Assembly: GCF_039503195.1 (NCBI RefSeq)
Contig: NZ_JBCJKP010000001.1
Location: forward strand, 8,308,001-8,372,000
Direction: 5' to 3'
DNA length: 64,000 nt
DNA from: Streptomyces mirabilis
Lineage (GTDB): Bacteria > Actinomycetota > Actinomycetes > Streptomycetales > Streptomycetaceae
Notes under the pieces: model-generated
What the model was told of the DNA's origin: nothing
What the model saw: only the letters and a program-made list of their open reading frames with translations
The model's database searches: none
Made by a program: the position numbers and the translations under genes
In this document: piece by piece, positions 17,469 through 27,979 of the stretch
Layout of the letters: each line of letters starts with the position of its first letter
How positions within the stretch are numbered: position 1 is the first letter of the stretch

Positions 17469-19397
17469 TCAAGCCGCTTGGCTCTGGCCGGAGCCAGAGG
17501 TCGCGCCGCGATACCAGTACTCGAGGGTCAGCACATGCCACAGATGCTTGGAGAAGTCCCGCTGCCCGGCGGCGTCCTCGGCGACCATGCGCGCCAGGGC
17601 GTCGCGGCGCAGGAGCCCTGAACTGACGAGCACGCCGTCGTTGACCACCTCGCGCACCAGCGGTGCCAGATCCCGGCTCATCCAGGCGCGCAGCGGGGCG
17701 CTGAACAGGCCCTTCGGCCGGTACACGATCTCCCGGGGCAGGACCGAGGTGGCCGCTTCCTTGAGAACGGCCTTGCCCTGTCGTCCGACGATCTTGCGAT
17801 CGCCGGGCACGGCGAACGCCGCCTTGACCACCTCGACGTCCACGTACGGCACCCGCACCTCGGTCGAGGCGGCCATGCTCGACCGGTCCGTGTAGGCGAG
17901 GTTCAGGCCAGGCAGGAACATCCGGGCGTCGCCCAGGCACATGCGGTTGACGAAGTCGTCGAGGTCGTTGTCCTCGTAGATGTCCGCATGCTCGGTCAGC
18001 ACGTCCTCGACCGTCCCGGCCAGGTCCGGATCGACCAGGGCGAGCAGCTCGTCCTGGTCGTACATGGTGTAGCTGCGCCGGAACGCGGTCTCCTCCGGCA
18101 GATCGGCGAAGGAGAGGAACCGCTTCGCGAACCGCACCGACCGGTACCCCCGGCGGGCCGTGGCGACCGGCAGCCGGTCCACGGCGCTGGACAGGCCGCG
18201 CCGCAGAGGCCGCGGGATGCGCTGGTAGCGCAGCGCGATCAGGTTGGCCAGGTGCTTGCGGTAACCGGCGAACAGCTCGTCGGCACCCATCCCCGAGAGC
18301 ATCACCTTGACCCCGGCCTCCCGGGCGGCCGAGCAGATCAGGAACGTGTTGATCGCGGCCGGGTCGCCGATCGGCTCGTCCAGGGCGTACGTCATCTGCG
18401 GCAGCAGGTCGAGCACGTTCGGAGCGATCTCGATCTCGTGCAGGTCGACGCCGAACTGCTCGGCCACCTGCCGGGCGTAGCGCAGGTCGTCCGGCATCGC
18501 CTCGAACCGGGCGTCCTCGGCCCGGAACCCGATCGTGTAGGCGGAGATCCCGGGTCGGTCGCGGGCCGCCAGCGCGGTCAGGTAGCTGGAGTCCAGCCCG
18601 CCGGAGAGGAAGGTCGCCACGGGTACGTCGGAGAGCAGGTGGCGCCGGGTCGACTCCTCGACGACGGCGGCGATGTCCGGCTGCTCGCCGTCCCGGGCCC
18701 GCTCCCGGCCCTCGGCGGCGACGTCCCTCAGGTTCCAGTACCGGCCGCGTTCCACCCGGCCGTCGGGCCGGCACCGGAGCCAGCTCCCCGGCGGCAGCTT
18801 CTCCGCCTCGCGGAACGCGCACCGCGAGTCCGGCACCCAGTAGTACAGCAGTGAGGCCACCAGCGCCGCGTGGTCCACCTGCAGCGACCCACCGGTCACG
18901 GCGGCGAGCGCCTTGAGCTCGGAGGCGAACACCAGACCCTCGCCGCGCCGGAGCAGGAACAGCGGCTTGATGCCGAGCTGGTCGCGGGCGAGCACCAGTT
19001 CACCGGTTCGCTCGTCGAAGATCCCGAACGCGAACATGCCGCGCAGCCGGGGCAGGCAGTCCGTACCCCAGCGCCGCCAGGCTTCCAGCAGCACCTCGGT
19101 GTCGGAGGTACCGCGGAAGCGCACCCCGGTGGCCGCCAGTTCGGCACGCAGCTCGGGCGCGTTGTACAGCTCGCCGTTGTACGTCAGGGCGAGGCCGCCC
19201 GAGACCATCGGCTGGGCGCCGGTCTCGGACAGGTCGATGATGGCCAGTCGGCGGTGTCCGAGGTGCACTTCGCCGTCACCGACGGGGTGGCTGTAACGGC
19301 CCGCCCCGTCCGGACCGCGGTGGGCGAGGACATCGGTGAGCCGGTCGGCCACGACCTTCCCGTCCGGCCATCGGTAAGTGCCTGCGACGCCACACAT
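17469..19397 (-). CDS. asparagine synthase (glutamine-hydrolysing)-like amidotransferase
   Basis: A 642-residue class II glutamine amidotransferase. Met-Cys2 provides the nucleophile, HRGPDGAG and YNGELYN define the glutaminase domain, and FLSGGLDSSYL near residue 258 is the PP-loop of the ATP-dependent synthetase domain. Length is normal for AsnB. Its place in a polysaccharide operon next to the bi-domain oxidoreductase suggests it amidates a uronic acid or an aminoacyl group on the polymer precursor rather than making asparagine (inference). The reading that begins at 19535 would lose the Cys2 N-terminus and is rejected. Confidence 0.88.
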   Translation of the reverse strand: MCGVAGTYRWPDGKVVADRLTDVLAHRGPDGAGRYSHPVGDGEVHLGHRRLAIIDLSETGAQPMVSGGLALTYNGELYNAPELRAELAATGVRFRGTSDTEVLLEAWRRWGTDCLPRLRGMFAFGIFDERTGELVLARDQLGIKPLFLLRRGEGLVFASELKALAAVTGGSLQVDHAALVASLLYYWVPDSRCAFREAEKLPPGSWLRCRPDGRVERGRYWNLRDVAAEGRERARDGEQPDIAAVVEESTRRHLLSDVPVATFLSGGLDSSYLTALAARDRPGISAYTIGFRAEDARFEAMPDDLRYARQVAEQFGVDLHEIEIAPNVLDLLPQMTYALDEPIGDPAAINTFLICSAAREAGVKVMLSGMGADELFAGYRKHLANLIALRYQRIPRPLRRGLSSAVDRLPVATARRGYRSVRFAKRFLSFADLPEETAFRRSYTMYDQDELLALVDPDLAGTVEDVLTEHADIYEDNDLDDFVNRMCLGDARMFLPGLNLAYTDRSSMAASTEVRVPYVDVEVVKAAFAVPGDRKIVGRQGKAVLKEAATSVLPREIVYRPKGLFSAPLRAWMSRDLAPLVREVVNDGVLVSSGLLRRDALARMVAEDAAGQRDFSKHLWHVLTLEYWYRGATSGSGQSQAA

Positions 19398-19399
19398 GT

Positions 19400-20920
19400 C
19401 TACTGCGCCTCCTGGTCGCTGTCCGGGACCCGTCCCGCCCACATCGGCAGCCGCTCGGCCCGCCGCCGGCCCGTCCCGTTCTGTCGGGCCAGCCGTTCGC
19501 TCTGGCCGCGCAGCGCGGTGTGCAGCCCGTCCCACAGCGTGCCGTCGGTCCGGTCACGCGGATCGGGGTCGATCAGCACCACACCGATCACCGGAATGCG
19601 CTGGTCCGCGAGCTGCCGCGCCACGGTGTGCAGCCATGCGGCGCTGCCGTGCCCGGCCCGCACGACGAGCACGGTCTGTGTGCCGAGGTACTGGAGGTCG
19701 GTCCACGCCGTGCCGGGCGCCACCGAGCCGACGCCGAGCCGGCGCTCCTGAGGTGACACGTCCGCGGCACGCTCGCCGCTGACCACGGTCGGGTCTCCCG
19801 GTTTCGGGCGGTACTTGGCGAGCTGCGGGCCGGGCAGAGCGTCGATGACGACCACCGGCCCGTCCGCCGCCAGTGCCCTGGCCACGTCCAGGGCGATCAG
19901 GCTCGCGCTGCGCGCACAGCCCAGTTCCAGCAGCGAGACCGGGTCCGCGGAGCCGCGCACGGTGCGGGCCAGTGACGTGGTGAGCCGTTCGCGTGCCGCC
20001 CGGACCCGTCGGCGCCGCCACAGCCTGGCCGACCGGCGGGGCAGCTCCGTGATGACCGAGGCGCCGAGGTTCGCCGCGATGTCCCGGCGCAGCACGGGGC
20101 GGTCCGCCACCACCGTGCCGACCGCGGCCACCGCGAGCCCGAGGACGAGCCCGAGGACGAGTCCTATCGCGGCGTTGGTGGCAGCGGCCCTGGGCAGGGA
20201 GTGCCGCACCGCGCGCGGGGCGTCCACGACCTGCGTGCCGGCGATGAGCTTGGGCGTGCCGATGCGCGCCTCCGCCGCGCGCTGACTGAAATCGGTGATC
20301 CGCGAGGTGAGTTCGGCCCGGCTGGCGAAGAGCGACTCCAGGTTCGCCGAAGCCTTCGGCCCGCCCTGCGACGATCCGTCTCCGATCGCCTTGTTGACCT
20401 GGGCGAGTTCGCCCTGCATCCGGTCACGCTGGTCGAGGAGGGCCTTGGCCTCGGAGTCGGCGGCGTCCTTGATCCGCCGCACATGGTCCGCGACGAACGC
20501 GTCGGCCAGCGCCTTGGCGCGGGCCACCGCCTCCGCGTCGCTGTCAGCCGTCACAGTGATCTGCAGCAGGTTGTTGGTCAGGCCGACAGCCCCGTAGTTC
20601 TTCATGAAGTCCTCCGGTTTCTCCGAGGACCCGAGGGACTGCAGGGCTTTGCCGGCGATCCGCGTGGTCTGCAGCAGTCCGACGTCGGTGCGGATCAGCG
20701 TTCCGGGGTCGTTCGGCTGGTCCTCCTGATGGGCGACCAGCACCTTGGTCACCGCGGTCGGCGGCGGTGGCATCAGGACCGACACCGCCGCGCCGACGAG
20801 CAGCCCCAGCAGCGCCATGGAGCACCAGAGGCGGCGCCGCCTCCGCACCGCCACCACCAGCGCCTGCAGGTCCAGCAGCGGAGCGGCGGCCGGCGACTCC
20901 GAAGTCGTACTCGTCGTCAC
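19400..20920 (-). CDS. Wzz-like chain-length regulator with degenerate BY-kinase-like domain
   Basis: A 506-residue polysaccharide copolymerase. A membrane helix lies at residues 34-52 (LWCSMALLGLLVGAAVSVL), an extracytoplasmic helical region spans to about 245, and a second membrane helix follows (IGLVLGLVLGLAVAAVGTVV). The cytoplasmic C-terminal half resembles a bacterial tyrosine kinase, but the expected Walker A is replaced by ELGCARSASLIALDVARAL, so no GK[ST] is present. It probably tunes chain length without phosphorylation. GTG 20920 overlaps the stop of the second Wzz-like gene (GTGA). The Arg/Gly-rich tail has no Tyr cluster. Confidence 0.82.
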   Translation of the reverse strand: MTTSTTSESPAAAPLLDLQALVVAVRRRRRLWCSMALLGLLVGAAVSVLMPPPPTAVTKVLVAHQEDQPNDPGTLIRTDVGLLQTTRIAGKALQSLGSSEKPEDFMKNYGAVGLTNNLLQITVTADSDAEAVARAKALADAFVADHVRRIKDAADSEAKALLDQRDRMQGELAQVNKAIGDGSSQGGPKASANLESLFASRAELTSRITDFSQRAAEARIGTPKLIAGTQVVDAPRAVRHSLPRAAATNAAIGLVLGLVLGLAVAAVGTVVADRPVLRRDIAANLGASVITELPRRSARLWRRRRVRAARERLTTSLARTVRGSADPVSLLELGCARSASLIALDVARALAADGPVVVIDALPGPQLAKYRPKPGDPTVVSGERAADVSPQERRLGVGSVAPGTAWTDLQYLGTQTVLVVRAGHGSAAWLHTVARQLADQRIPVIGVVLIDPDPRDRTDGTLWDGLHTALRGQSERLARQNGTGRRRAERLPMWAGRVPDSDQEAQ

Positions 20921-22284
20921 CCTGAACTTCCCTTCGCGTTGTCGCCCACCGCGAGCACCGGCGTGACGGCATCCCGAGCACGGCCGGCGGACCGCGTCGA
21001 ACGGACCCGGACCGTGCCGGCGAGGACGATGCCGACGACCTCGTGCTTGGCGTCCGCACACGCCTCGGCGATGCCGGCGAGCTCAACTGCGGTCCAGACG
21101 CCCGCGCTGAGCACGACCAGGGCACCGGACTCGTTGTCCCGGTCCGGCACCAGTGGCTGGGACACCGAGACCCCCACCACCCGTAGCAGCGGATCGCTCT
21201 CGGCCTCGGCGACGAGCTGCCCGGCGGCCCGGCGGGCGATCTCGTCGCCGTCCGGGACGACGACCAGCAGCCGCCGGGGGGCCGGCAGTTGGTCCCGGAG
21301 GCGGGCGCACACCCGCCGGAAGCGGATCTGTCTGCCGGCCTCGTCGCCCGACGTCTGCGGGGTGGGCAGGTCCCACCGGATGTCGACGCCCAGCAGCCGG
21401 CGGATCCGGGCCCGCGGGCCACGGCCTTCCGGCCGGTGCGTGGACCGTTGACCAGGTACGTCGACGGTGCCCAGCAGCGTCGAGCCCAGCGCCGCGATGA
21501 TCTCCGGTTGGGTGCGCAGTCGGCGGCTCATCCGTGCGGCGGTGAGATGGCCGATGACCGCGAGCAGGAAGAACAGCAGTGCTCCGGCGACGATGAGTTG
21601 CATCCTCGTCGGCGGTGTCTCGCCGACCGGCCGGGCCGCCGGCCCCATGACGACCATGTTGGCCTTTTTGGCGGCCGGGTCGGCCTGGTCCAGCTTGTTG
21701 ATGGCCTCCTGCAGCGTGGTGCGCAGCTTCTCGAGCTCGGTGCGGGACTGCACGCTCTCCACGGTCCGCCCCGGATCGGCCGCGTCGGCCAGGTCGGTGA
21801 TGCGGCGGTTGGTCTGCACCACCATCTGCCGCAGTGCCTCGAGCTGCGCCGTCGCTTCGGGGTCGGTGTTGTCGTCCACGACCCGCGCGGCGAAGGTGAC
21901 GAACTGCTGGGCCACCTGGTCGGAGAGTTGCTGTGCGCGTTTCGGGGTGTCGGCCGTGCCCGAGATCTTGATGATGTTCCCGTTGGCGGCCGTGGCGCTC
22001 ACCTGATCCCGCAGCTCGTTGCCGCTGACCCCGGGCCAGTTGAGCGTGGCGGCCGCGCGGTCGACCACCACCGAACTGGTCGCGACTTCCTGCTGAGTCA
22101 GCAGCTCGCGCTCCTCCCACGCCCCCGGCAGCAGCACCGATGCCGACGTCGTGTAGCGCGGCGGGAACAGCAAAGAGGTGCCGTAGCCGACGAGCGCACC
22201 CACCACGGCGAGGATGGTGAGAAGCCGCCAGCGCCGACGGATGATCCGCCCGATCGTGACCAGGCGTATCGTGTCATCGTTCAA
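20917..22284 (-). CDS. Wzz-like chain-length regulator, second copy
   Basis: A 455-residue copolymerase with the same layout as its neighbour: membrane helix near residues 20-40 (LLTILAVVGALVGYGTSLLF), periplasmic-type helical region, and a second helix (LIVAGALLFFLLAVIGHL) near 235. The cytoplasmic part again lacks a P-loop (LLVVVPDGDEIARRAAGQL). The start is uncertain: I use TTG 22284 because GGAGG lies 8 bases upstream; GTG 22308 is the alternative and would overlap the GT4 gene by 35 bases. The two adjacent divergent copies may form a hetero-oligomer controlling polymer length. Confidence 0.82.
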   Translation of the reverse strand: MNDDTIRLVTIGRIIRRRWRLLTILAVVGALVGYGTSLLFPPRYTTSASVLLPGAWEERELLTQQEVATSSVVVDRAAATLNWPGVSGNELRDQVSATAANGNIIKISGTADTPKRAQQLSDQVAQQFVTFAARVVDDNTDPEATAQLEALRQMVVQTNRRITDLADAADPGRTVESVQSRTELEKLRTTLQEAINKLDQADPAAKKANMVVMGPAARPVGETPPTRMQLIVAGALLFFLLAVIGHLTAARMSRRLRTQPEIIAALGSTLLGTVDVPGQRSTHRPEGRGPRARIRRLLGVDIRWDLPTPQTSGDEAGRQIRFRRVCARLRDQLPAPRRLLVVVPDGDEIARRAAGQLVAEAESDPLLRVVGVSVSQPLVPDRDNESGALVVLSAGVWTAVELAGIAEACADAKHEVVGIVLAGTVRVRSTRSAGRARDAVTPVLAVGDNAKGSSG

Positions 22285-23537
22285 CGGTGCGGCCTCCGCC
22301 CTGTGCACGGTCCGGGTCGCCTGCCGACGCCGGAGTGTGGTCGCGGCAGGCGGCGGCGTAGGCGGCGAGCAGCGATCGCTGGGAGTTCCGCCAGGAGAGC
22401 GACCCGCTGATCCGCTCCTGGCCGATCTCGCCCATCCGGGCCCGCTTCTCCGGATCGTCCAGCAACAGTGCGATGAGCTTGGCGAACTGGGCCTCGTCGT
22501 TGGCGGGCGCGTAGACGGCGGCGTCGCCGGCGGAGACTCGCGCCTCCCGGAGGTCGAACGAGACGATCGGCCGGCCCATCACCATGTACTCCAGGACCTT
22601 GTTCATGGTCGACACGTCGTTGAGCGGGTTGTGCGGGTCGGGGGAGAGGCACACGTCCGCGGTGGACAGGTAGCGCACCAGGTCCTCGTCCGGAATGCGC
22701 CCGGTGAACTGCACCTGCTCCGAGAGCCCGAGCTGCCGGGACAGCTCCACCATCGCGTCGAAGGTGTCGCCGGCGCCGACGAACACCGCGTGCCAGTCGG
22801 TGCGCCCGAGTTCGTCGCGCAGCTTCGCGAGGGCCCGCAAGGCGTAGTCGACGCCGTCCTGCGGGCCCATGACGCCGAGGTAGCAGAGCAGATGAGGCTT
22901 GCCGCGCTTGAGCTCCGGCTCGGGCGGTACGGGGTGGAACCGGTCGATGTCGGGCGCGCTGCGTACCACGAAGACGTCCTCCGGCCGCCGGCCGCCACGG
23001 CGCACCGCGACGTCCCGGTAGCTCTCGTTCGTGGCGAGCACGACGTCCGCGGCCCGGTAGGTCAGCCGTTCCAGCGCGCACACGGCGCGGTAGAGCAGAT
23101 CCTCGCCGCGGTCGAACCGGGAGAGGTACAGCTCGGGTACCAGGTCGTGCTGGTCGAAGACGAACCGCGCTCCGCGCCGCTTCATCCATCGTGCCGGCAG
23201 GAACAGCAGGTCGGGCGGGTTGCAGGCGTGGACCACGTCGACCGGGCCGACCCTCCGGGCCAGCCGGATCGTATGCCACAACGCCGATCCGTACTCCCGC
23301 AGGTAGCCGGCCGGTCCTCCGGTGGCCGCGCGCAACGGGTAGCGGTGGATCCGCACCCCGTCGATCTCCGCCTCCGGCTCCGTGTCCCGCTTGCTCCCCT
23401 GCGGACAGATGACGTGCACTTCCCAGCCCGCGTCGCGCAGTGTCGTGCACTCCTGCCACACCCGCCGGTCGAACGGCACCGACAGGTTCTCCACCAGGAT
23501 CAGCGCGCGCCGGTCCGGCCGGTCGCCACTGGTCGAA

Positions 23538-23548
<11 letters not shown>
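22274..23548 (-). CDS. glycosyltransferase family 4
   Basis: A GT-B glycosyltransferase of about 424 residues. The N-terminal domain opens with ILVENLSVPFDRRVWQEC and has HACNPPDLLFLPA; the C-terminal donor domain has CYLGVMGPQDGVDYALRAL and KVLEYMVMGRPIVSFDL. This subfamily (WcaI/ExpE7-like) often adds the first or second sugar after the initiating phosphosugar. The start is unclear: TTG 23548 gives a 10-base overlap with the dehydrogenase stop, while ATG 23587 would give a longer overlap but a better start codon. The gene sits immediately after the dehydrogenase and before the two Wzz-like genes. Confidence 0.87.
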
Positions 23549-24857
<1,309 letters not shown>

Positions 24858-24939
24858 GACCCGTTCCTCCCCCCAGGCAGGCCTTCCCGGCCTGCGGTCC
24901 GAGCGCCGGCGGGACCGTTGAGCCGCAGCCCCCCGCGCA

Positions 24940-26418
24940 TCAGTAGGCCCCCTGCCCATAGAGCACCGCACGCAGCGTCTTCCACAAGATCACTGTGTCC
25001 AGGGCGAGCGACCAGTCCTCCACGTACCGCAGGTCCAGCCGAACCGCCTCCTCCCACGACAGGTCACTGCGTCCGCTGATCTGCCACAGGCCGGTGAGTC
25101 CGGGTTTGACCAGCAGTCGCCGCCGGATGTCCGGGTCGTACGCAGCGGACTCCTCCGGCAACGGAGGCCGCGGACCGACGAGCGACATCGATCCGGTGAG
25201 CACGTTGAAGAGCTGCGGGAGCTCGTCGATCGAGTACCGGCGCAGCACCGCTCCCACCCGGGTCACCCGCGGATCCCGGCGGAGCTTGAACAGCAGGCCG
25301 GCGCCCTCGTTGCGGTCGGCCAGCTCGGCACGTGCCCCTTCAGCCCCGGCGACCATGGTGCGGAACTTGAGAATGGTGAACTCGCGGCCGTCCTTGCCGA
25401 CCCTGCGCTGGCGGTAGAACGCCCCACCCCGACTGTCCACCAGCACGAGCAGCCCGACGAACACCATCAGCGGCGCGAACAGCATCAGCAGGAGCGCCGC
25501 GCCCATCCGGTCGACGACCCCTTTGATCGCCCGGCGGCCCCCGGTGAAGGTAGGCATGCTGACCCGCAGCAGCGGGATCCCGAGCACCGCGTCGATGTGC
25601 AGCCGCGGGCCGGCCACCTCCATCAGCACGGGGGCCACGACCATCTCGGCGTCGCTGCCTTCGAGGTTCCAGGCCAGCCGCTGGAGCCGGTCCGGTGACC
25701 AGTGCGGGTCCGGTGTGACCGCGACGACACGGTAGCCGTCGTGGCGGACGTGCTTGGCGACGTCCGCCAGTCGGCCGACGACGGGCACTCCGTCCAGTTC
25801 GTCACCGTCGAGCCCGCGGCCGTCCGTCGTGCACACCGCCTCCACTCGCCAGCCGATGTGCGGGAACTTGCGGGTTCGGGTGATCAGGTCGCGCACGGTG
25901 GCCGGACTTCCGGCAGCGAGCACCGGTCTCAGGCAGCGCCCTTCCTTCCGCTGTTTGTGCAGCCAGAGGCGCAGCAGATACCGCGCGGGCATGGTGACGA
26001 GCGCGATCGCGGGGATCGCGACGAAGATCCAGAGCTTGATGTTGCGCGAGGTGAGGGCGATCCCGCCGAGCGCCAGTACGACGGTCGCCGTGAACAGTGA
26101 GCGTCCGAGCCGGCGGAATTCCTCCGCGCCCTGGCCGAGCACGGCCGGAGCCCACGACCGGCTCAGCGCAAGCGTCCCCAGCACCAGCAGCTCGGTGCCG
26201 AATGCGAGAATCCCCCACTTCTCGTGCCAGTTGGCCGCGTCCCGGGCCCCGAAGAAGTTGCCGATCGCCGCCACCACGAAGGCGGTCGCCACGGTATCGC
26301 TGGTGATCACGGCACGGCGGTACCGCTGCTCCCATTCGATCGTGGGCTGTCTGATTGCGTCGTTCGCCAGACGCTCGCGCGCCGACGGAAACAGGCCGAC
26401 TAGTCCCCCTTGCCGCAC
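24940..26418 (-). CDS. initiating undecaprenyl-phosphate sugar-1-phosphate transferase (WbaP/WcaJ-like)
   Basis: A 492-residue polyprenyl-phosphate hexose-1-phosphate transferase that starts repeat-unit synthesis on the lipid carrier. Four to five membrane helices lie in the first 180 residues, a Rossmann-like region follows (VLAAGSPATVRDLI), and the C-terminal catalytic domain carries QRRVGKDGREF, ILKFRTM, RRYSIDELPQLFNVL, MSLVGPRP and the PGLTGLWQISGR block. It is the first gene of the operon; GTG 26418 follows a GGGGGGTTCT Shine-Dalgarno. The upstream 26419-26880 interval should hold the promoter. Confidence 0.9.
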   Translation of the reverse strand: MRQGGLVGLFPSARERLANDAIRQPTIEWEQRYRRAVITSDTVATAFVVAAIGNFFGARDAANWHEKWGILAFGTELLVLGTLALSRSWAPAVLGQGAEEFRRLGRSLFTATVVLALGGIALTSRNIKLWIFVAIPAIALVTMPARYLLRLWLHKQRKEGRCLRPVLAAGSPATVRDLITRTRKFPHIGWRVEAVCTTDGRGLDGDELDGVPVVGRLADVAKHVRHDGYRVVAVTPDPHWSPDRLQRLAWNLEGSDAEMVVAPVLMEVAGPRLHIDAVLGIPLLRVSMPTFTGGRRAIKGVVDRMGAALLLMLFAPLMVFVGLLVLVDSRGGAFYRQRRVGKDGREFTILKFRTMVAGAEGARAELADRNEGAGLLFKLRRDPRVTRVGAVLRRYSIDELPQLFNVLTGSMSLVGPRPPLPEESAAYDPDIRRRLLVKPGLTGLWQISGRSDLSWEEAVRLDLRYVEDWSLALDTVILWKTLRAVLYGQGAY

Positions 26419-26880
26419 AGAACCCCCCAGGTTCCCAGTGGTTCGACGTGTTCGCCTAGCACTGTTGCTCCCCGCAGGAGGCCCCCGCCCCCTGCACCGC
26501 GACGCACCGTTCCTCCGCACGGGAAGTCTTGCCCTGAGCATGACATCCCGGTTATTCGGGAGCTACGTGAACAACCCACCCTGCCGACAGCGGACTTGTA
26601 TGTCCTGCCGGCCTCTCGAGGCGTGGGACCCGTCGAAACCTCTGGTGCTCCCCGCACCCAAGGTCCCGGTCGGGCTCCAAGAATTGATCACCCCCACGTC
26701 TGGCGCCGGGGACGAGACTGCCGTCCTTCCGTAGCGCCGGACCTATAGATCATTATTGGTCGCCTCGTGTCCGAACAGCTGAAGCATGGTCAATCTAGAC
26801 CATCGAGGCCAGTATGAAGAGAGGGATGTATGTAATTTGTGCTCGAGCTGTGAGGACGGATTCACCGATGGATGACCGCC
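26419..26880. promoter_or_regulatory. upstream region of the polysaccharide operon with an inverted repeat
   Basis: This 460-base stretch has no convincing gene on either strand and is clearly AT-richer than its surroundings from about 26735 to 26870. It contains the perfect inverted repeat ATGGTC-aatcta-GACCAT at 26786-26803, a plausible operator. A minus-strand TTGACC hexamer overlaps the repeat, but I found no good -10 partner at 16-18 bases, so I do not place a promoter. Being the only intergenic gap in front of a 26 kb one-direction operon, it is the likely control region. Confidence 0.5.
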
Positions 26881-26959
26881 TACGGGTGCTACGGGTGCCT
26901 TGAGGTCACCGCGCGCTCCAGCAGCTCGCCCGGCCCCCGGGCGCGGCTCCTGCGCGGTA

Positions 26960-27187
26960 GTGATCGGCGAGCTGCGGCGGGCCTTCTACGGCGCCCGGTT
27001 CGGCAACGGCTTCCCGCCGCTCGTGCACTGCGGCGTGCCGCTGTGGGCGCCCGAGGGGGGTGGGGCGATCGACCCGGACTTGGACATGCCGCCGAACACC
27101 GACACGATCAAGTCGTGCGCCTCGTTGCTCGACGCGCGTTCTGATTGGTTGTCAGGCGCGGGAAGGGGACTGCCCATCCGGGTCTGA
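26960..27187 (+). pseudogene. unidentified coding relic
   Basis: From GTG 26960 the frame has almost exclusively G or C at third positions until about 27140 (reading IGELRRAFYGARFGNGF and PLVHCGVPLWAPE), then codon usage decays before the stop at 27187. The segment behaves like a fragment of a former protein-coding gene. I do not recognise the family. It has no convincing ribosome binding site and no partner gene, so I treat it as a relic in the scar between the polysaccharide operon and the next conserved genes. Confidence 0.35.
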
Positions 27188-27212
27188 GCGGGCCGGCAGC
27201 ACCCCTTCTCGA

Positions 27213-27563
27213 TCACCGCGGTGCCAGATCGAGGGCCGGTCCTGCGGTCGTATGTGGCGCCGATCTGCCGGCGGAACTCTTGGACTCGCTTGGTCGTCCG
27301 GGCATCACCCCGAGGCGCATCAGGCGGTTGCGCATCACGAGGATGTCCCGGCAGGCCCGGTCCACTCCCGCGCCCGGCTCGGGCCCGACCGGCACCGCCG
27401 CGTCGTCCACCAGCAGCACGAGGCAGGGGGAGAACCGGCGGAGCGCGTGGTGGGACCACCCCGGGCCGAGAACGAGCCCCTGACCGACTTCCCGGCCCAG
27501 CTCGTCGGCCTCGGCGACTCTGGGGTCCTCGATGAACTCGGCAGTCGCGGCGAGCCGGACTGG
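27213..27563 (-). pseudogene. unidentified coding relic, start lost
   Basis: On the minus strand a frame opens directly after a TGA (27566-27564) and shows strong G/C third-position bias from 27563 to about 27300 (IEDPRVAEADELGREVGQGL, then CRDILVMRNRLMRLG). No usable start codon lies in the first 30 codons, and the bias fades before the stop at 27213. It is best explained as the inner part of a broken gene. I cannot name the family. A competing frame from GTG 27567 shows no coding bias. Confidence 0.35.
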
Positions 27564-27584
27564 TCACGGTGCGCCATCGACTCC

Positions 27585-27618
27585 GTCAGCGTCCGGGCGG
27601 TCAGCGTCCGGGCGGTCA
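27585..27618. repeat. 15-base tandem duplication
   Basis: The 15-mer GTCAGCGTCCGGGCG occurs twice in a row (27585-27599 and 27600-27614), followed by the first four bases of a third copy. It lies in the relic region between two broken reading frames and probably arose by slippage. Confidence 0.7.
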
Positions 27619-27703
27619 AAGGGGGCTACTGACCGGACCGAATCCGGCCGATCGCGGCAAGAGCGCATCGAAAATCCACCTCCCCGTCGACCGCCGCCGT
27701 CCG

Positions 27704-27934
27704 GTCGAACTCCTCGCCTCCTGCTGCCGGAGGTCGGTGAAGGTGGCCGACGAACTCGGCGCCCGCACGGTCGCCTTCCCGGCCGTCTCCGCCGGTGTCT
27801 ACGGATGGCCGATGGACGACGCCGCCCGGATCGCGGTGGAGACGGTACGGGCCACGCCGACGGCCGTCGAGGAGGTCACGTTCGTCCTCTTCGACGGGCC
27901 GGCGTACGAGGCGTTCGCCGCGCAGGTCCGCTGA
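27704..27934 (+). pseudogene. macro domain protein, N-terminally truncated
   Basis: The 76 codons before the stop at 27934 match the C-terminal half of a bacterial macro domain (ADP-ribose-binding O-acetyl-ADP-ribose deacetylase type): VADELGARTVAFPAVSAGVY, GWPMDDAARIA, then FVLFDGPAYEAF. The N-terminal half, including the ADP-ribose-binding Asp and Asn, is missing; the in-frame sequence before 27704 is unrelated and Arg rich. With the two unidentified relics upstream, this suggests a deletion or insertion that cut the gene, perhaps at the boundary of the polysaccharide island. Confidence 0.65.
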
Positions 27935-27979
27935 ATCCCCCTTTCTCGTGGGCGGGTCCGGCTCGGTTAGGGTGCGGGG

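Noticed and set aside
26788..26830. TTGACC as -35 box of the polysaccharide operon
   Set aside because: No acceptable -10 hexamer at 16-18 bases on the minus strand.
26986..27567. Minus-strand 193-codon ORF in the scar region
   Set aside because: No third-position bias; a different frame on the same strand carries the bias.
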